NCBI RefSeq assembly: GCF_038096175.1
Contig: NZ_CP151099.1
Coordinates: 1,862,501-1,926,500, forward strand
Length of the DNA stretch: 64,000 nt
From: Nostoc sp. UHCC 0302
GTDB taxonomy: Bacteria; Cyanobacteriota; Cyanobacteriia; Cyanobacteriales; Nostocaceae
Direction of reading: 5' to 3'
The notes below the pieces were generated by a model. That model made no database searches and was not told the origin of the DNA. It worked only from the letters and a program-made list of their open reading frames with translations. The translations under genes and the position numbers were made by a program. Positions 17,987 through 27,136 of this stretch are shown here, piece after piece; the stretch's first letter is position 1, and every line of letters starts with the position of its first letter.

Positions 17987-18649
17987 ATGGAAATTGATCA
18001 AATTAAAGCTGAACTGATGAACCCAGATTTTCAGTATCGCCTAAAGGCGATCGCTGCTCTCAAGAATTATGAATCAGAAGTTGCAGTACCTCTGTTAAAA
18101 AGTAAACTGCATGACTCAGAATTTTTGGTGCGTTCCTTTGTTGCTATGGGTTTGGGGAAGCAACAGTCAGCAGAATCATTTGCTGCTTTGATGCAAATTA
18201 TGAAATTTGACGACACCCCAAACGTCCGAGCTGAGGCGGCAAATTCTTTATCACTATTTGGTAGAGTAGCAGTTTCTCATTTAGTTCTGGCATTTTATCA
18301 AGATGACCACTGGCTAGTCCGGCGTAGCATTCTTGCGGCTTTAGTCGAAATGGATTGCTCTGAACAAGTATTTGATATCTGCGTTGAGGGTTTAAAAGAT
18401 GAAGATCCAACAGTTGAGGAATCTTCTGTTGATGCACTCGGTACACTAGCTGGTTCTAGCCAACATAGCGCGGCATTATCTCAATTGCTCACGTTGGTGA
18501 ATGCACAATCTTGGCGGCTGCGCGTGCGAGTTGCCTATGCCCTCAAACGATTTGATGACCTAGAAGCAAAACTAGCCTTAAACCAACTTAGACAGGATGA
18601 GGAACATCGAGTTGTGGGAGCAGCCTTAGAAGATTTGTTGCCGCAGTAG
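17987..18649 (+). CDS. HEAT-repeat protein of the PBS-lyase clan
   Basis: 220 residues beginning MEIDQIKAELMNPDFQYRLKA. Five or so HEAT units are visible (EVAVPLLKSKLHD..FLVRSFVAMGLGK, VRAEAANSLSLFG, VRRSILAALVEM, VEESSVDALGTLAG, LRVRVAYALKRF). It belongs to the same clan as CpcE/CpcF, CpeY/CpeZ and NblB. Its position among antenna genes suggests a lyase or chaperone for a phycobiliprotein-type client, possibly the product of the divergent phycobiliprotein-like gene, with starts 218 bases apart. No specific assignment is justified. Confidence 0.75.
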   Translation: MEIDQIKAELMNPDFQYRLKAIAALKNYESEVAVPLLKSKLHDSEFLVRSFVAMGLGKQQSAESFAALMQIMKFDDTPNVRAEAANSLSLFGRVAVSHLVLAFYQDDHWLVRRSILAALVEMDCSEQVFDICVEGLKDEDPTVEESSVDALGTLAGSSQHSAALSQLLTLVNAQSWRLRVRVAYALKRFDDLEAKLALNQLRQDEEHRVVGAALEDLLPQ

Positions 18650-18834
18650 TAGGTGGGTTATTGGCGATCGGATGAATAATCTATCTTAAAAGCTGATAAA
18701 AACCACTTAAATGATAACTAATACATCCTTCATGTGAAAAATTGCCAAAAAGGTATTAAATTTGGCAAAAATATCTGGTTAGTCTGCCAAAATCTCGAAT
18801 AAAAGATAAAGTTTTTTAAGATCAGGAGACATTT

Positions 18835-19035
18835 GTGAATAATATCCCCTCTGGTCAAATGATTTGGCGACTACCAGAATCTTCAGAATGTGCCTTATAT
18901 TTGCGGCATGATGCTTCAGAACCTTGGCGATCGTATAAAGAGTTTCCACAATATGTTCTACCTGATCCACCTGGTTTTTCTGAAGGATACGCCACATTTT
19001 TAGCGCTCCTCAAACAGAACTGGCAGGCTTTGTGA
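18835..19035 (+). CDS. Small conserved-looking hypothetical protein
   Basis: 66 residues from a GTG start with a strong AGGAGA site ten bases upstream. Sequence features are an aromatic-rich core (SGQMIWRLPESSECALYLRHD, EPWRSYKEFPQYVLPDPPGF) ending LLKQNWQAL. No signal peptide. Codon use looks coding. I recognise no family. Confidence 0.6.
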   Translation: MNNIPSGQMIWRLPESSECALYLRHDASEPWRSYKEFPQYVLPDPPGFSEGYATFLALLKQNWQAL

Positions 19036-19134
19036 AGCTGAAGGGAGTGGGAGACCAGGAGGACAAGGGAGACAAGGGGGACAAATTCTAATTCCTGACT
19101 TCTGCCTTCTGCCTCCTGTCTCCTACCTCCATGC

Positions 19135-20010
19135 TCAACCACTCAAACTCTCACGGGTTGTTCTGCGGGTGTAGGCGTTCCAAACATCGAGTTCGGAAGA
19201 CGGACGGCTGTGAAGCATGGCTTTAGTTGCTTCTGTAAGCCCTTGAGCTAAGGTAAAATCCGCACCAGCAATACTAGAAAGATGTTCCATCCCTGCGTCA
19301 CTAAGATCAGCTGCTCGCAAATCTGCACCCCGCAAATCTGCTCCAGTCAAGCGAGCATTCCGCAAAGAAGCTCCTGTCAAATAGGCTTTACTCAGGTCAG
19401 CGCCGCTCAAAGCTGCACCTTGTAAATTGGCTCCTGTCAAATCAGCGCCACTTAGGTAGGCTCCACGCAGATTAGCACCTTGCAGTTCGGCATCTCGTAA
19501 AGAAGCTGTATTGAGAAAAGCACCGTTGAGATTAGCGCCTGGCCCCACTGCTCCAGAAGCTTTATAGTTATATTCTTGAGGCCATTTTGTCTGTAGATCA
19601 TAACGTGCTACTTGCAGTTTGGCTCCTTCCAAATTTGCGCCACTGAGATTTGCTTGCTGGAGGTCGGCGCGGTTTAAATAGGCTCCTTGCAAATTAGCTC
19701 CACTTAAATCAGCGCCTCGCAAATTAGCTCCTCGCAAATCCGCCCCACTTAAGTTAGCATCACTCAAAACCGCCTCGCTCAGGTCGGCTCCTAATAGCTT
19801 GGCTTTACTTAGGTTAGCTTGGCGTAAATCAGCTCCCCTAAGATTGAATTGGTACAAATCTACCTGAGCTAGAGAAAGTCCTGCTTTGAGGGCTGTTAAG
19901 ATTTCTCGGCTGGTGGGACTGAGGCGTTCACCAAAGCTGTTGCTGTTCGCGGAGCCTCTCTGCCAGGATAAGGCATCGCTAGTAATAACTTCAATTTCAC
20001 TATTTGTCAT
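19135..20010 (-). CDS. Pentapeptide-repeat protein
   Basis: 291 residues. From about residue 55 to 250 the chain is a run of A(D/N)Lxx pentapeptides (ADLRQANLSKAKLLGADLSE, then ANLRGADLSGANLQGAYLNR), broken near residue 135 by a non-repeat loop (RYDLQTKWPQEYNYKA). This folds as a right-handed quadrilateral beta helix. There is no membrane segment or enzymatic domain. The role is unknown; such proteins are very common in Nostocales. It lies upstream of the CpeU-like gene and divergent from it. Confidence 0.88.
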   Translation of the reverse strand: MTNSEIEVITSDALSWQRGSANSNSFGERLSPTSREILTALKAGLSLAQVDLYQFNLRGADLRQANLSKAKLLGADLSEAVLSDANLSGADLRGANLRGADLSGANLQGAYLNRADLQQANLSGANLEGAKLQVARYDLQTKWPQEYNYKASGAVGPGANLNGAFLNTASLRDAELQGANLRGAYLSGADLTGANLQGAALSGADLSKAYLTGASLRNARLTGADLRGADLRAADLSDAGMEHLSSIAGADFTLAQGLTEATKAMLHSRPSSELDVWNAYTRRTTRESLSG

Positions 20011-20290
20011 CAGCTGATTAAAATAAAATTTTTGGAGTTATTTTACACTTTAGCTAAATCAGGCATCCATTTTATTGCCCAGACTAAAACAAAATACTCC
20101 AAGACCAATCAATACCTTAACGGTACTTGAAAGGGTTGAGAGAAAATAGAACTGGATGAATGCAACTCAACTAGAATATGCTAGGAAAAATCTGAGCCAA
20201 CAAAATTAGCTCAGGCTTTTCCCAATGTAGTTTTATACAATAATTAACGATACTTCCGCGAGAAAATAATTAATACAAAGGAGTATATTT

Positions 20291-20410
20291 GTGCATAGCG
20301 GAAGAATGCAGATATTGATCGATAAGATTGCGATCGCACTTTCCACCTCGTCTGCTATGGGTTATGCCGCAAAAATTAATGCAATTTCTAAACTAAAGAG
20401 CGACAATTAA
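20291..20410 (+). CDS. Possible 39-residue small protein
   Basis: GTG start seven bases after AAAGGAG, then 39 codons reading MHSGRMQILIDKIAIALSTS and ending KLKSDN. It is an amphipathic helix-like peptide. The only other sequence between the divergent pentapeptide and CpeU-like genes is AT-rich. Support is the ribosome site and an uninterrupted frame; a HIP1 octamer inside the frame weakens the codon argument. Confidence 0.3.
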   Translation: MHSGRMQILIDKIAIALSTSSAMGYAAKINAISKLKSDN

Positions 20411-20489
20411 CGACGGAAAAGATTTTGGCAAAGGTATTATTTTAAAAAATGAGATTTTAAACAAGATGCATCTAATACCACCTTTGACA

Positions 20490-21047
20490 ATGATGAGCTT
20501 CTTCCGTAAAAGTGAGGGGACATGGTTTACAGAACGCTCTGTGCATCACTTTGACTCATCCGCCGATGAGTCGGGACAGTCGAATTTAACAATTAAAGTC
20601 TTTGAAAAAGATGACCCTAGAGTCAAAGAAGTTTGTCAAGTGCAAGGAATAGACCCAGATCAAGCAACAGGGGGTGCTAGCTTTGGCTGGCAGGCTAACC
20701 TGGACACGAAGCTGCTAAATACTGATAATGCTGCCATTTTGGTTGACATTCCCGACGACGAAACAGGGCGTTCTGGAAAACTAATCCGCAACCAAGGCTA
20801 TGTTGAGAGCATTCCGGTTGTAAGCCGATATCAGTTTGCTGATGATGGAGTGTTGACTATTAATACTAACTATGACAATAACCAAGGTCAAGAACGTTGC
20901 TGGTTTATTACAGATGATTTTCGTGTCCGAGTCAGCACCGTACGGATGATGAATGGTGTCAACTTGATGACATATTGCTCAGAGCGCCGCTGTGTTTCCC
21001 AAGAAGTGCTAGAGCAGATGATTAATCATAATTATGCTAGACGGTAG
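20490..21047 (+). CDS. cpeU: CpcS/CpeU-type phycobiliprotein lyase
   Basis: 185 residues from MMSFFRKSEGTWFTERSVHH; an upstream ATG would add eight residues. It is the third CpcS-superfamily member in the window but of the U branch (FFRKSEGTWF, HHFDSSADESGQS, GKLIRNQGYVES, CWFITDDFRVRVSTVRM, YCSERRC). CpcU/CpeU proteins work with or beside CpcS/CpeS on Cys-82/84-type sites. It lies upstream of pebA and pebB on the same strand, consistent with coupling of bilin supply and attachment. Five Met after the start and four Cys: no depletion. Confidence 0.75.
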   Translation: MMSFFRKSEGTWFTERSVHHFDSSADESGQSNLTIKVFEKDDPRVKEVCQVQGIDPDQATGGASFGWQANLDTKLLNTDNAAILVDIPDDETGRSGKLIRNQGYVESIPVVSRYQFADDGVLTINTNYDNNQGQERCWFITDDFRVRVSTVRMMNGVNLMTYCSERRCVSQEVLEQMINHNYARR

Positions 21048-21408
21048 TCAAAAGTCAAGGGTCAAGAGTGAATGGCACTAAGACTCATGTAAAACCTCGT
21101 CAGGGCTCTTTGTTGGGGGTAGGGTTGCAGGTTCGTGTTTAAGACAATTAAATTTTAGTTGCGCGGCGGAGTTTAACATCTTCTTAATTCCCCACACCCC
21201 ACACCCTACACCCCACACCCTCTCATCCAGTTATATCAAGGGTTTGTGCTTAACTTAGTGCCATTCGGTCAAGAGTCAAAAAGTATTAACTATGGACTTT
21301 TGACTCTTGACTCTTGACCATTACAGAATGTTGCTTTGTTTCTAAGAAATGAGACTTGCATGATTCACATCCTTTATTTTCATTCCAAGGATTAACAAAT
21401 CATGCTCC
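21048..21408. other. Repeat-filled spacer between the CpeU-like gene and pebA
   Basis: 361 bases without a gene, containing CCTTGAC/GTCAAGG-type heptamer repeats at both ends (21050-21070 and 21268-21322) and a run of ACACCCC repeats at 21190-21225. The two repeat blocks are partly inverted with respect to each other and could pair. Confidence 0.6.
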
Positions 21409-22140
21409 ATGTATAAACCTTTCCTAGAATTTTTGGAAAAAGAGCTACTTCAGCGGTTTGATTTAGAAAGTAGGGCAATTCCCCCTGGTTTAGAATTCAA
21501 GGTTAGCGATCGCGGCAGAAATCCAGCTACTATTCGTAGTTGGTGTCACCAATGCCAAGAGTTGCGGAAAGTCCGCTACACCTACATCGATGCCGGAGAG
21601 AGCGCCCAAATTTTTAACAGCGTGGTTTATCCCAACCATCACTACGATTTACCACTATTAGGAATTGATTTTTTATCCTTTGGTAAAGTCAAAAACTTAA
21701 TTGTTCTTGACTTTCAGCCTTTATTTCAGGATGAAGATTATCAGAGAAAATACATATTACCGCTGAAATCTCTGCATGATAAGTACCCGGAACTGGCACA
21801 AAACTTAGAAATGAAGTTTTACGATGCTAATCAGTATTTTTCTAAGTATCTACTGTTTGCTAAAACAGATCCCGAAACCGTATCAACACGGGTATTTGCA
21901 GCTTTTCAGGATTACTTAAATTTGTATTGGCAAATGCTAGAAACTGCAAAACCGCTCGAAGATCCAGAAGATATCCAGCGGATTGTCAAAGCACAAAAAG
22001 ACTATGACCAATATAGTGCAGACCGCGATCCAGCATCTGGTCTATTTAGCAGTTACTTTGGTCATGAATGGTCAGAACGCTTCCTCTACGAATTTTTATT
22101 TGAAGATGCTGTTCCTTTAGCAGTCCCTGCCAGTAGATGA
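21409..22140 (+). CDS. pebA: PebA, 15,16-dihydrobiliverdin:ferredoxin oxidoreductase
   Basis: 243 residues of the ferredoxin-dependent bilin reductase family, with the N-terminal FLEFLEKELLQRFDLE, the central NSVVYPNHHYDLPLLGIDFLSF and the C-terminal SSYFGHEWSERFLYEFLF. PebA reduces biliverdin IXalpha at C15-C16. The adjacent pebB completes the route to phycoerythrobilin, the chromophore for the CpeBA made from this island. The ATG is chosen to match the family start (MYKPFLEFL). Cys and Met are normal. Confidence 0.9.
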   Translation: MYKPFLEFLEKELLQRFDLESRAIPPGLEFKVSDRGRNPATIRSWCHQCQELRKVRYTYIDAGESAQIFNSVVYPNHHYDLPLLGIDFLSFGKVKNLIVLDFQPLFQDEDYQRKYILPLKSLHDKYPELAQNLEMKFYDANQYFSKYLLFAKTDPETVSTRVFAAFQDYLNLYWQMLETAKPLEDPEDIQRIVKAQKDYDQYSADRDPASGLFSSYFGHEWSERFLYEFLFEDAVPLAVPASR

Positions 22141-22179
22141 TTCAAGAGGCAGGGGGTAGCACTTCGGCTCCCTTCCCTA

Positions 22180-22217
22180 CGGGACGCTACGCGTAGCTTG
22201 CTTCCCCGGAGGGGTAC
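22180..22217. repeat. 38-base dispersed repeat, plus-orientation copy
   Basis: Begins CGGGACGCTACGCGTAGC and ends CGGAGGGGTAC. The exact reverse complement occurs at 40908-40945. It lies between pebA and pebB in a longer GC-rich block with further small palindromes (GCTACGCGTAGC). Confidence 0.9.
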
Positions 22218-22429
22218 GACTACGCTCAGGGCAAGTCGCTCAGTGACCGAGGGCAGCAGGGGGGACAAGGGAGACAAATATAATTCTTGACTCCTAACTC
22301 AGGACAGGCTAAACGCCCCGCTTCCGCTAACAGGACTCAGGGCTCTCAGTGCCAATTTGAAAGTTTATACTTTCCTGGAACACCTAGATAAAATTTGACG
22401 CCTCTTAATTACGAATTACAAATTACAAA

Positions 22430-23176
22430 ATGACGCTCTATCAACCGTTTCTTGACTATGCTATTGGCCATATGCGATCGCGCTTGGATTTGCAACCCTA
22501 CCCTATCCCCACTGGGTTTGAATCTAAGAGCGCTACTGTAGGCAAAGGAAAGAATCAGGAAGAGGTTGTCACCACTAGTTATGCCTTTCAAACTGATAAA
22601 TTGCGGCAAATTCGCGCAGCTCATGTTCAAGGTGGCAATTCGCTACAAGTACTCAATTTCGTGATTTTCCCTCACCTCAACTACAACTTACCTTTTTTTG
22701 GGGCGGATCTGGTGACGTTACCAGGAGGACATCTCATCGCCTTGGATATGCAACCCTTATTTCGAGATGATCTAGCATATCAAGCAAAATATACCGAACC
22801 AATTTTGCCAATTTTCCACGCGCATCAACAGCATCTGACTTGGGGAGGCGATTTTCCAGAAGAAGCACGACCCTTCTTTTCTCCCGCTTTCCTTTGGACT
22901 CGTCCCCAGGAAACTGCTGTAGTGGAAACTCAGGTGTTCGCGGCCTTTCAGGATTATCTAAAAGCTTATCTGGATTTCGTAGAACAGGCAGAAACTGTGA
23001 CGGATTCCCAAGATTTAGCAGACATTGAGCAAGCCCAACTGCGATACCTGCGATATCGGTCTGAAAAAGACCCAGCACGAGGAATGTTCAAGCGCTTCTA
23101 TGGTGCTGAATGGACTGAAGAGTATATCCACGGCTTTTTATTTGATTTAGAAAGAAAATTGACACCTGTGAAGTAG
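22430..23176 (+). CDS. pebB: PebB, phycoerythrobilin:ferredoxin oxidoreductase
   Basis: 248 residues of the bilin reductase family ([15 protein letters not shown] at the start, [22 protein letters not shown] in the middle, [17 protein letters not shown] at the end). PebB converts 15,16-dihydrobiliverdin to phycoerythrobilin using reduced ferredoxin and receives its substrate by channelling from PebA. It follows pebA by 289 bases, a gap filled with dispersed repeats, so co-transcription is likely but not certain. Confidence 0.9.
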   Translation: MTLYQPFLDYAIGHMRSRLDLQPYPIPTGFESKSATVGKGKNQEEVVTTSYAFQTDKLRQIRAAHVQGGNSLQVLNFVIFPHLNYNLPFFGADLVTLPGGHLIALDMQPLFRDDLAYQAKYTEPILPIFHAHQQHLTWGGDFPEEARPFFSPAFLWTRPQETAVVETQVFAAFQDYLKAYLDFVEQAETVTDSQDLADIEQAQLRYLRYRSEKDPARGMFKRFYGAEWTEEYIHGFLFDLERKLTPVK

Positions 23177-23711
23177 GGACTGGGTACGACAAGCGGTAGT
23201 TGAGTGCAGCCGAAGTAGCCGAAACTCAGTGCATCGCTAGGGACTGGAAAAATTATTCTCTAACCTCCAATTTTGAGTCCTTATTTTTGCCTTCTGGCTT
23301 TTGTGTACTTATCTTAGACATACTTAGTATATAAATATTTAAGTAGGTACTTAAGTTCTCATAACTCAAGGCAAAACCGTTAAGTTATGTAAAGGAAATG
23401 AAAATACATAATAATAATTTGTAATAAAAAATGACGCGGCAGCATTGTATAAAGATTTATTGGAAGGGAAAAACAAGATCCCAAGGTAAATAATCAGCTA
23501 TTAATCAGGTTTTCCAGTCGTTCTTAGAAATTTGAAATTTTGTAAACAAAAATTTAACAAATAAGCCTGGAAACCTTAAACTTATACCTTGGGTGTCTGA
23601 TGTTAGTCTTTCTCAAGTAGCTCAGACAGTCTGACATCAAACTTAACTGGAATTTTTAAGTTTGATGCCCAAGTACGTCTGTTAGACAAGCAAATTTAGG
23701 AGATTAAATCA
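23177..23711 (+). promoter_or_regulatory. Upstream region of the cpc operon
   Basis: 535 bases, no gene. AT-rich, with TACTTA/TAAGTA motifs repeated at 23308-23355 (including near-palindromic AAGTAGGTACTT). An imperfect inverted repeat lies at about 23595-23642 (TCTGATGTTAGTC with GTCTGACATC). An AGGAG site precedes cpcB. Expected to hold the cpc promoter and a long leader; no known sulfur- or light-response box was recognised. Confidence 0.5.
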
Positions 23712-24233
23712 ATGGTTTTAGATGCATTTGCCAAAGTAGTTTCGCAAGCTGATGCACGTGGCGAATACCTCACTGATGCACAACTGGATGCTTTGAGTGA
23801 ACTAGTCAAAGATGGTAATAAGCGTACAGATGCTGTTAACCGTATTACCAGCAATGCCTCTGCCTTGGTTGCTGCTGCGGTTCGTGATTTGTTCGCTGAA
23901 CAACCTCAGTTGATTGCTCCTGGTGGTAATGCTTACACCAGTCGTCGCGCTGCTGCTTGTATCCGTGATTTGGATATCATTCTTCGCTATATCACCTACG
24001 CTATCTTTGCTGGCGATTCAAGTGTACTAGATGATCGCGCCCTCAATGGTTTGCGTGAAACCTATCTAGCACTGGGAACCCCAGGAGCGTCGGTTGCTGT
24101 TGGTATTCAGAAGCTAAAACAAGCTTCCCTGGCAATTGTCAACGATCCAAACAACATCACCAGAGGCGATTGCAGCGCTTTAGCATCTGAAATAGCTAGC
24201 TATTTTGATCGTGCTGCTGCTGCTGTAGCTTAA
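23712..24233 (+). CDS. cpcB: Phycocyanin beta subunit, Met- and Cys-depleted
   Basis: 173 residues. Bilin cysteines at 83 and 154 (canonical 82 and 153 plus one from the extra Val2) are the only Cys, and no Met follows the start. The Asn of the methyl-Asn site (GGNAYT) is kept. Usual sulfur positions are replaced: RRMAAC is RRAAAC, LRDMEII is IRDLDII, DDRCLNG is DDRALNG, QKMKDAA is QKLKQAS (comparison from memory). The opening [20 protein letters not shown] recalls PecB as well as CpcB. Phycocyanin is preferred because the downstream genes are cpcD/E/F-like and not pecE/F. It forms the inner rod. Confidence 0.9.
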   Translation: MVLDAFAKVVSQADARGEYLTDAQLDALSELVKDGNKRTDAVNRITSNASALVAAAVRDLFAEQPQLIAPGGNAYTSRRAAACIRDLDIILRYITYAIFAGDSSVLDDRALNGLRETYLALGTPGASVAVGIQKLKQASLAIVNDPNNITRGDCSALASEIASYFDRAAAAVA

Positions 24234-24320
24234 GCCAAGCATTGTTGCTATTGACTGAAATAATTGTCCATAGGGCAAAACAAAATTTCAACCAAAAGTT
24301 TGTGATAGGGAAATACCAAA

Positions 24321-24812
24321 ATGACAAAAACACCTCTAACTGAAGCAATTTCAGCGGCTGATTCTCAAGGTCGCTACCTAAGCAGCACCGAACTTCAAGT
24401 TGCCTTTGGTCGTTTTCGCCAAGCGCCTGCAAGCTTGCAAGCAGCAAAAGCGTTAAGCGCCAATGGTCAACGGTTGGCAGAAGGCGCAGCTCAAGCGGTC
24501 TACAATAAGTTCCCCTACACCACTCAACAGCAAGGCCCCAACTACGCTGCTGATGCACGTGGTAAAGCTAAGTGTGTACGTGATATCGGCTATTATTTGC
24601 GGATTATCACCTACGCTTTAGTTGTAGGTGGCACAGGCCCATTGGATGATTTCTTGATTTCTGGCTTGGCTGAAATCAACCGTACTTTTGAACTGTCTCC
24701 TAGCTGGTACATTGAAGCCCTCAAGTACATCAAAGCTAACCACGGTTTAAGCGGTGACCCAGGCGTTGAAGCAAATTCTTACATCGACTACGTAATCAAT
24801 ACTCTGAGCTAG
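24321..24812 (+). CDS. cpcA: Phycocyanin alpha subunit, Met- and Cys-depleted
   Basis: 163 residues with one cysteine, Cys85 (GKAKCVRD, the canonical alpha-84 site), and no Met after the start. C-terminal blocks [20 protein letters not shown] and [12 protein letters not shown] are CpcA-type and unlike PecA. Usual sulfur positions are changed: TTMQGS reads TTQQQG, YLRMVTYCLVAGG reads [13 protein letters not shown], and GPMDE reads GPLDD (comparison from memory). It follows cpcB by 87 bases and is followed by a large hairpin before the linkers. Confidence 0.92.
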   Translation: MTKTPLTEAISAADSQGRYLSSTELQVAFGRFRQAPASLQAAKALSANGQRLAEGAAQAVYNKFPYTTQQQGPNYAADARGKAKCVRDIGYYLRIITYALVVGGTGPLDDFLISGLAEINRTFELSPSWYIEALKYIKANHGLSGDPGVEANSYIDYVINTLS

Positions 24813-24824
24813 AGTGTTTCTTTA

Positions 24825-24886
24825 GCCCGGAGAGGAAATAAGCTCTTATGACAAGTAAGTAATAGGAGTTATTTTCCTCTCCGGGC
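24825..24886 (+). terminator. Attenuating hairpin after cpcA
   Basis: GCCCGGAGAGGAAATAA pairs with TTATTTTCCTCTCCGGGC across a loop of about 27 bases, with one bulge, followed by AGTTTTATTTTC. Such a hairpin after cpcBA commonly sets a high ratio of subunits to linkers by stopping most transcripts or protecting the cpcBA message. Linker genes continue downstream on the same strand. Confidence 0.85.
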
Positions 24887-24963
24887 AGTTTTATTTTCAA
24901 AAGACTAGAAAAAAAATTTCTAAAAAGTTTTCAGTTTTGCAGTTAAAACTGAGGAGGTTAAAG

Positions 24964-25776
24964 ATGGCAGCTTTGGGACAAGCAGCAAGATTAGGGATTA
25001 CACCCTATGAAAACTCAGGACTGGCAGAACTACGTCCCGATAGGACAGAAGCGGATGTGGAAGTGATCATCCGGGCGGCTTACCGTCAGGTATTAGGTAA
25101 TGCATACCTGCTGGAGGGAGACCGTCTTGTCAGTGCTGAATCACTGTTGCATCAGGGTACAATCTCAGTTCGTGGTTTTGTGCTAGCTATTGCTCAGTCG
25201 GAACTATATCGGGAGAAGTTTTTCTACTCCAATTCGCAAACTCGGTTTATCGAGTTGAATTATAAGCATTTATTGGGTCGCGCTCCAGAAGATGAGTCAG
25301 AGATTTCGTACCATGTTGAGCTTTATAACTCAAGAGGTTACGAAGCTGAAATTGATTCCTACATTGACTCACAAGAATATCAACAAAACTTTGGCGAAAA
25401 TATTGTGCCTTACTATCGTGGTTTTCAGAGCCAAGTAGGGCAGAAAAATGTTGGATTTAGTCGGTTGTTCCAACTATATCGTGGTTATGCCAATAGCGAT
25501 CGCGCTCAAGGACAAAAACAAGGACGGCTAACCTGGGAAGTAGCGAAGAATCTCGCTTCACCCATCTACCCCGTTTCTTCAGGAGCCTTGACGGGAGCTG
25601 CTTCAGGCGGTCGCGGAGAATCATACCGGATCAGGTTTTTACAATCTGCTTCCCCCAACTTAACTGTAGTGCGGCGGGGTACTGCCGAATTGCTAGTCCC
25701 TTACGAGCAACTTTCTAGTAAATTGCAGCAGCTTAATCGTAAGGGCAGTAAGGTAATTAGTATTACTGCCGTATAA
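24964..25776 (+). CDS. cpcH: Phycocyanin rod linker 1, no internal Met and no Cys
   Basis: 270 residues from the ATG after AGGAGG ([11 protein letters not shown]). Linker domain about residues 20-185 ([50 protein letters not shown]) and CpcD-type domain about 215-270 (YRIRFLQSA to [10 protein letters not shown]). No Met beyond the initiator and no Cys. The layout beta-alpha-linker-linker-cpcD is that of the Fremyella cpc2 and cpc3 operons (H and I genes), from which I take the symbol. Confidence 0.85.
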   Translation: MAALGQAARLGITPYENSGLAELRPDRTEADVEVIIRAAYRQVLGNAYLLEGDRLVSAESLLHQGTISVRGFVLAIAQSELYREKFFYSNSQTRFIELNYKHLLGRAPEDESEISYHVELYNSRGYEAEIDSYIDSQEYQQNFGENIVPYYRGFQSQVGQKNVGFSRLFQLYRGYANSDRAQGQKQGRLTWEVAKNLASPIYPVSSGALTGAASGGRGESYRIRFLQSASPNLTVVRRGTAELLVPYEQLSSKLQQLNRKGSKVISITAV

Positions 25777-25881
25777 ATTAGGGAATCGGGTTAGGGAGTA
25801 GAAAGTAGGGAGTAGGGAGTAGGGAATTTCACCGCTTCCTGCTGCTCATTTCCCTTACCAATTACAAAAGGAGAATTACCA

Positions 25882-26754
25882 ATGGCTATTACAACAGCAG
25901 CGTCCCGTCTGGGGACAGAACCTTTTAGCAATTACGCTCCTGTGGAATTGCGTGCAAATGCAACTAAAGAAGACATACAGAAGGTAATTGCTGCCGTATA
26001 TCGTCAGTTGTTGGGCAACGACTATATATTAGAGTCTGATCGTTTGATTAGTGCCGAATCTCTGCTGCGCGATGGAAAGCTTTCGGTACAAGAGTTTGTG
26101 CGTCAAGTAGCTAAATCGGAACTCTACAAAACGAAGTTTTTCTACGACAATTTTCAAACTCGCGTAATTGAGCTGAATTATAAACATTTATTGGGTCGCG
26201 CTCCCTATGATGAGTCTGATGTGGTTTATCACTTAGACTTGTACCAAAACAAGGGGTATGAGGCTGATATTGATTCTTACATTGATTCGCCAGAGTATCA
26301 AAGTAGCTTTGGTGACAATATTGTGCCGTACTATCGGGGCTTTCAAACTCAAACAGGACAGAAAACTGTCGGATTTAGCCGGATATTTCAACTTTATCGC
26401 GGTTATGCTAGTAGCGATCGCTCCCAACTCAAAGGTAGTTCCTCTCGGCTTGCCAGCGAACTAGGTCGCAATAGTGCTTCCACCGTTGTTCCACCTTCTG
26501 GAAGTTCCTCAGCAGGCTTTGCCTACGTTGCTTCCGAAAAAGGCGTCACCCCCAACAGCACTTTCGGTGGTGCAGGAACTTTTGGTAAAGAAGGTAGACT
26601 CTACCGCATTGAAGTTGCTGGCGTTTTTGGTGCTGGATATCCGAAAACACGCCGTGTGAATCAGGCAGTGATTATACCTTATGAAGAGCTATCTGGCTAC
26701 TTCCAAAGAGTACAAAAGCAAGGCGGTAAAATTGCGAGTGTGACTCCACTTTAG
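25882..26754 (+). CDS. cpcI: Phycocyanin rod linker 2, no internal Met and no Cys
   Basis: 290 residues after AAGGAG. Linker domain about residues 20-185 ([50 protein letters not shown]) and CpcD-type domain about 230-290 ([12 protein letters not shown] to [10 protein letters not shown]), joined by a Ser/Gly-rich segment. No Met beyond the start and no Cys. It is a paralogue of the preceding linker, 105 bases downstream across short GGGAGTA repeats. Confidence 0.86.
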   Translation: MAITTAASRLGTEPFSNYAPVELRANATKEDIQKVIAAVYRQLLGNDYILESDRLISAESLLRDGKLSVQEFVRQVAKSELYKTKFFYDNFQTRVIELNYKHLLGRAPYDESDVVYHLDLYQNKGYEADIDSYIDSPEYQSSFGDNIVPYYRGFQTQTGQKTVGFSRIFQLYRGYASSDRSQLKGSSSRLASELGRNSASTVVPPSGSSSAGFAYVASEKGVTPNSTFGGAGTFGKEGRLYRIEVAGVFGAGYPKTRRVNQAVIIPYEELSGYFQRVQKQGGKIASVTPL

Positions 26755-26840
26755 TGTTATTGGTCATTAGTCATTGGTCATTAGTTATTTACAAATGACA
26801 AATGACAAATGACAAATAACAAAGGACAAATGACCATTTA
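26755..26840. repeat. Short tandem repeats between cpcI and cpcD
   Basis: Repeated TTGGTCATTAGTCA followed by repeated ACAAATGACAAATGAC, partly inverted, so the transcript can form a hairpin. This is the Nostoc heptanucleotide repeat class. The region before cpcF (about 28008-28036) carries the same GACTAATGACCAATGACT motif. Confidence 0.85.
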
Positions 26841-26857
26841 GAATTTGGAATAGATTT

Positions 26858-27136
26858 ATGCTAGGACAAGTTATCGGTGGTAGAACTAGTAATCGCTACT
26901 TTCGGTATGAAGTAGTTGGTATACGCCAAAACGAAGAAACAGATAAAACAAACTATCCCATTCGTTCTAGTGCCACTGTGTTTATTACAGTGCCTGAGAA
27001 CCGGATGAATCAAGAAATGCAGCGGATTAGTCGGTTGGGTGGCAAAATAGTCAGCATTCAGCCATTAAATTCTGGTGACACAGATAATCAACAAAACGCT
27101 CCTTCTTCTGATGAATCCCAATCCGCAGAAAATTGA
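26858..27136 (+). CDS. cpcD: CpcD rod-capping linker
   Basis: 92 residues. The first 70 match the small rod-capping linker (RYFRYEVVGIRQNEETDK, SATVFITVPENRMNQEMQRISRLGGKIVSI) and a 20-residue Ser/Asp/Gln tail follows. CpcD terminates phycocyanin rods. It keeps two internal Met, at family-conserved positions (RMNxEM), and no Cys, so as a minor component it is less depleted. The end overlaps the start of cpcE by 26 bases. Confidence 0.9.
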   Translation: MLGQVIGGRTSNRYFRYEVVGIRQNEETDKTNYPIRSSATVFITVPENRMNQEMQRISRLGGKIVSIQPLNSGDTDNQQNAPSSDESQSAEN

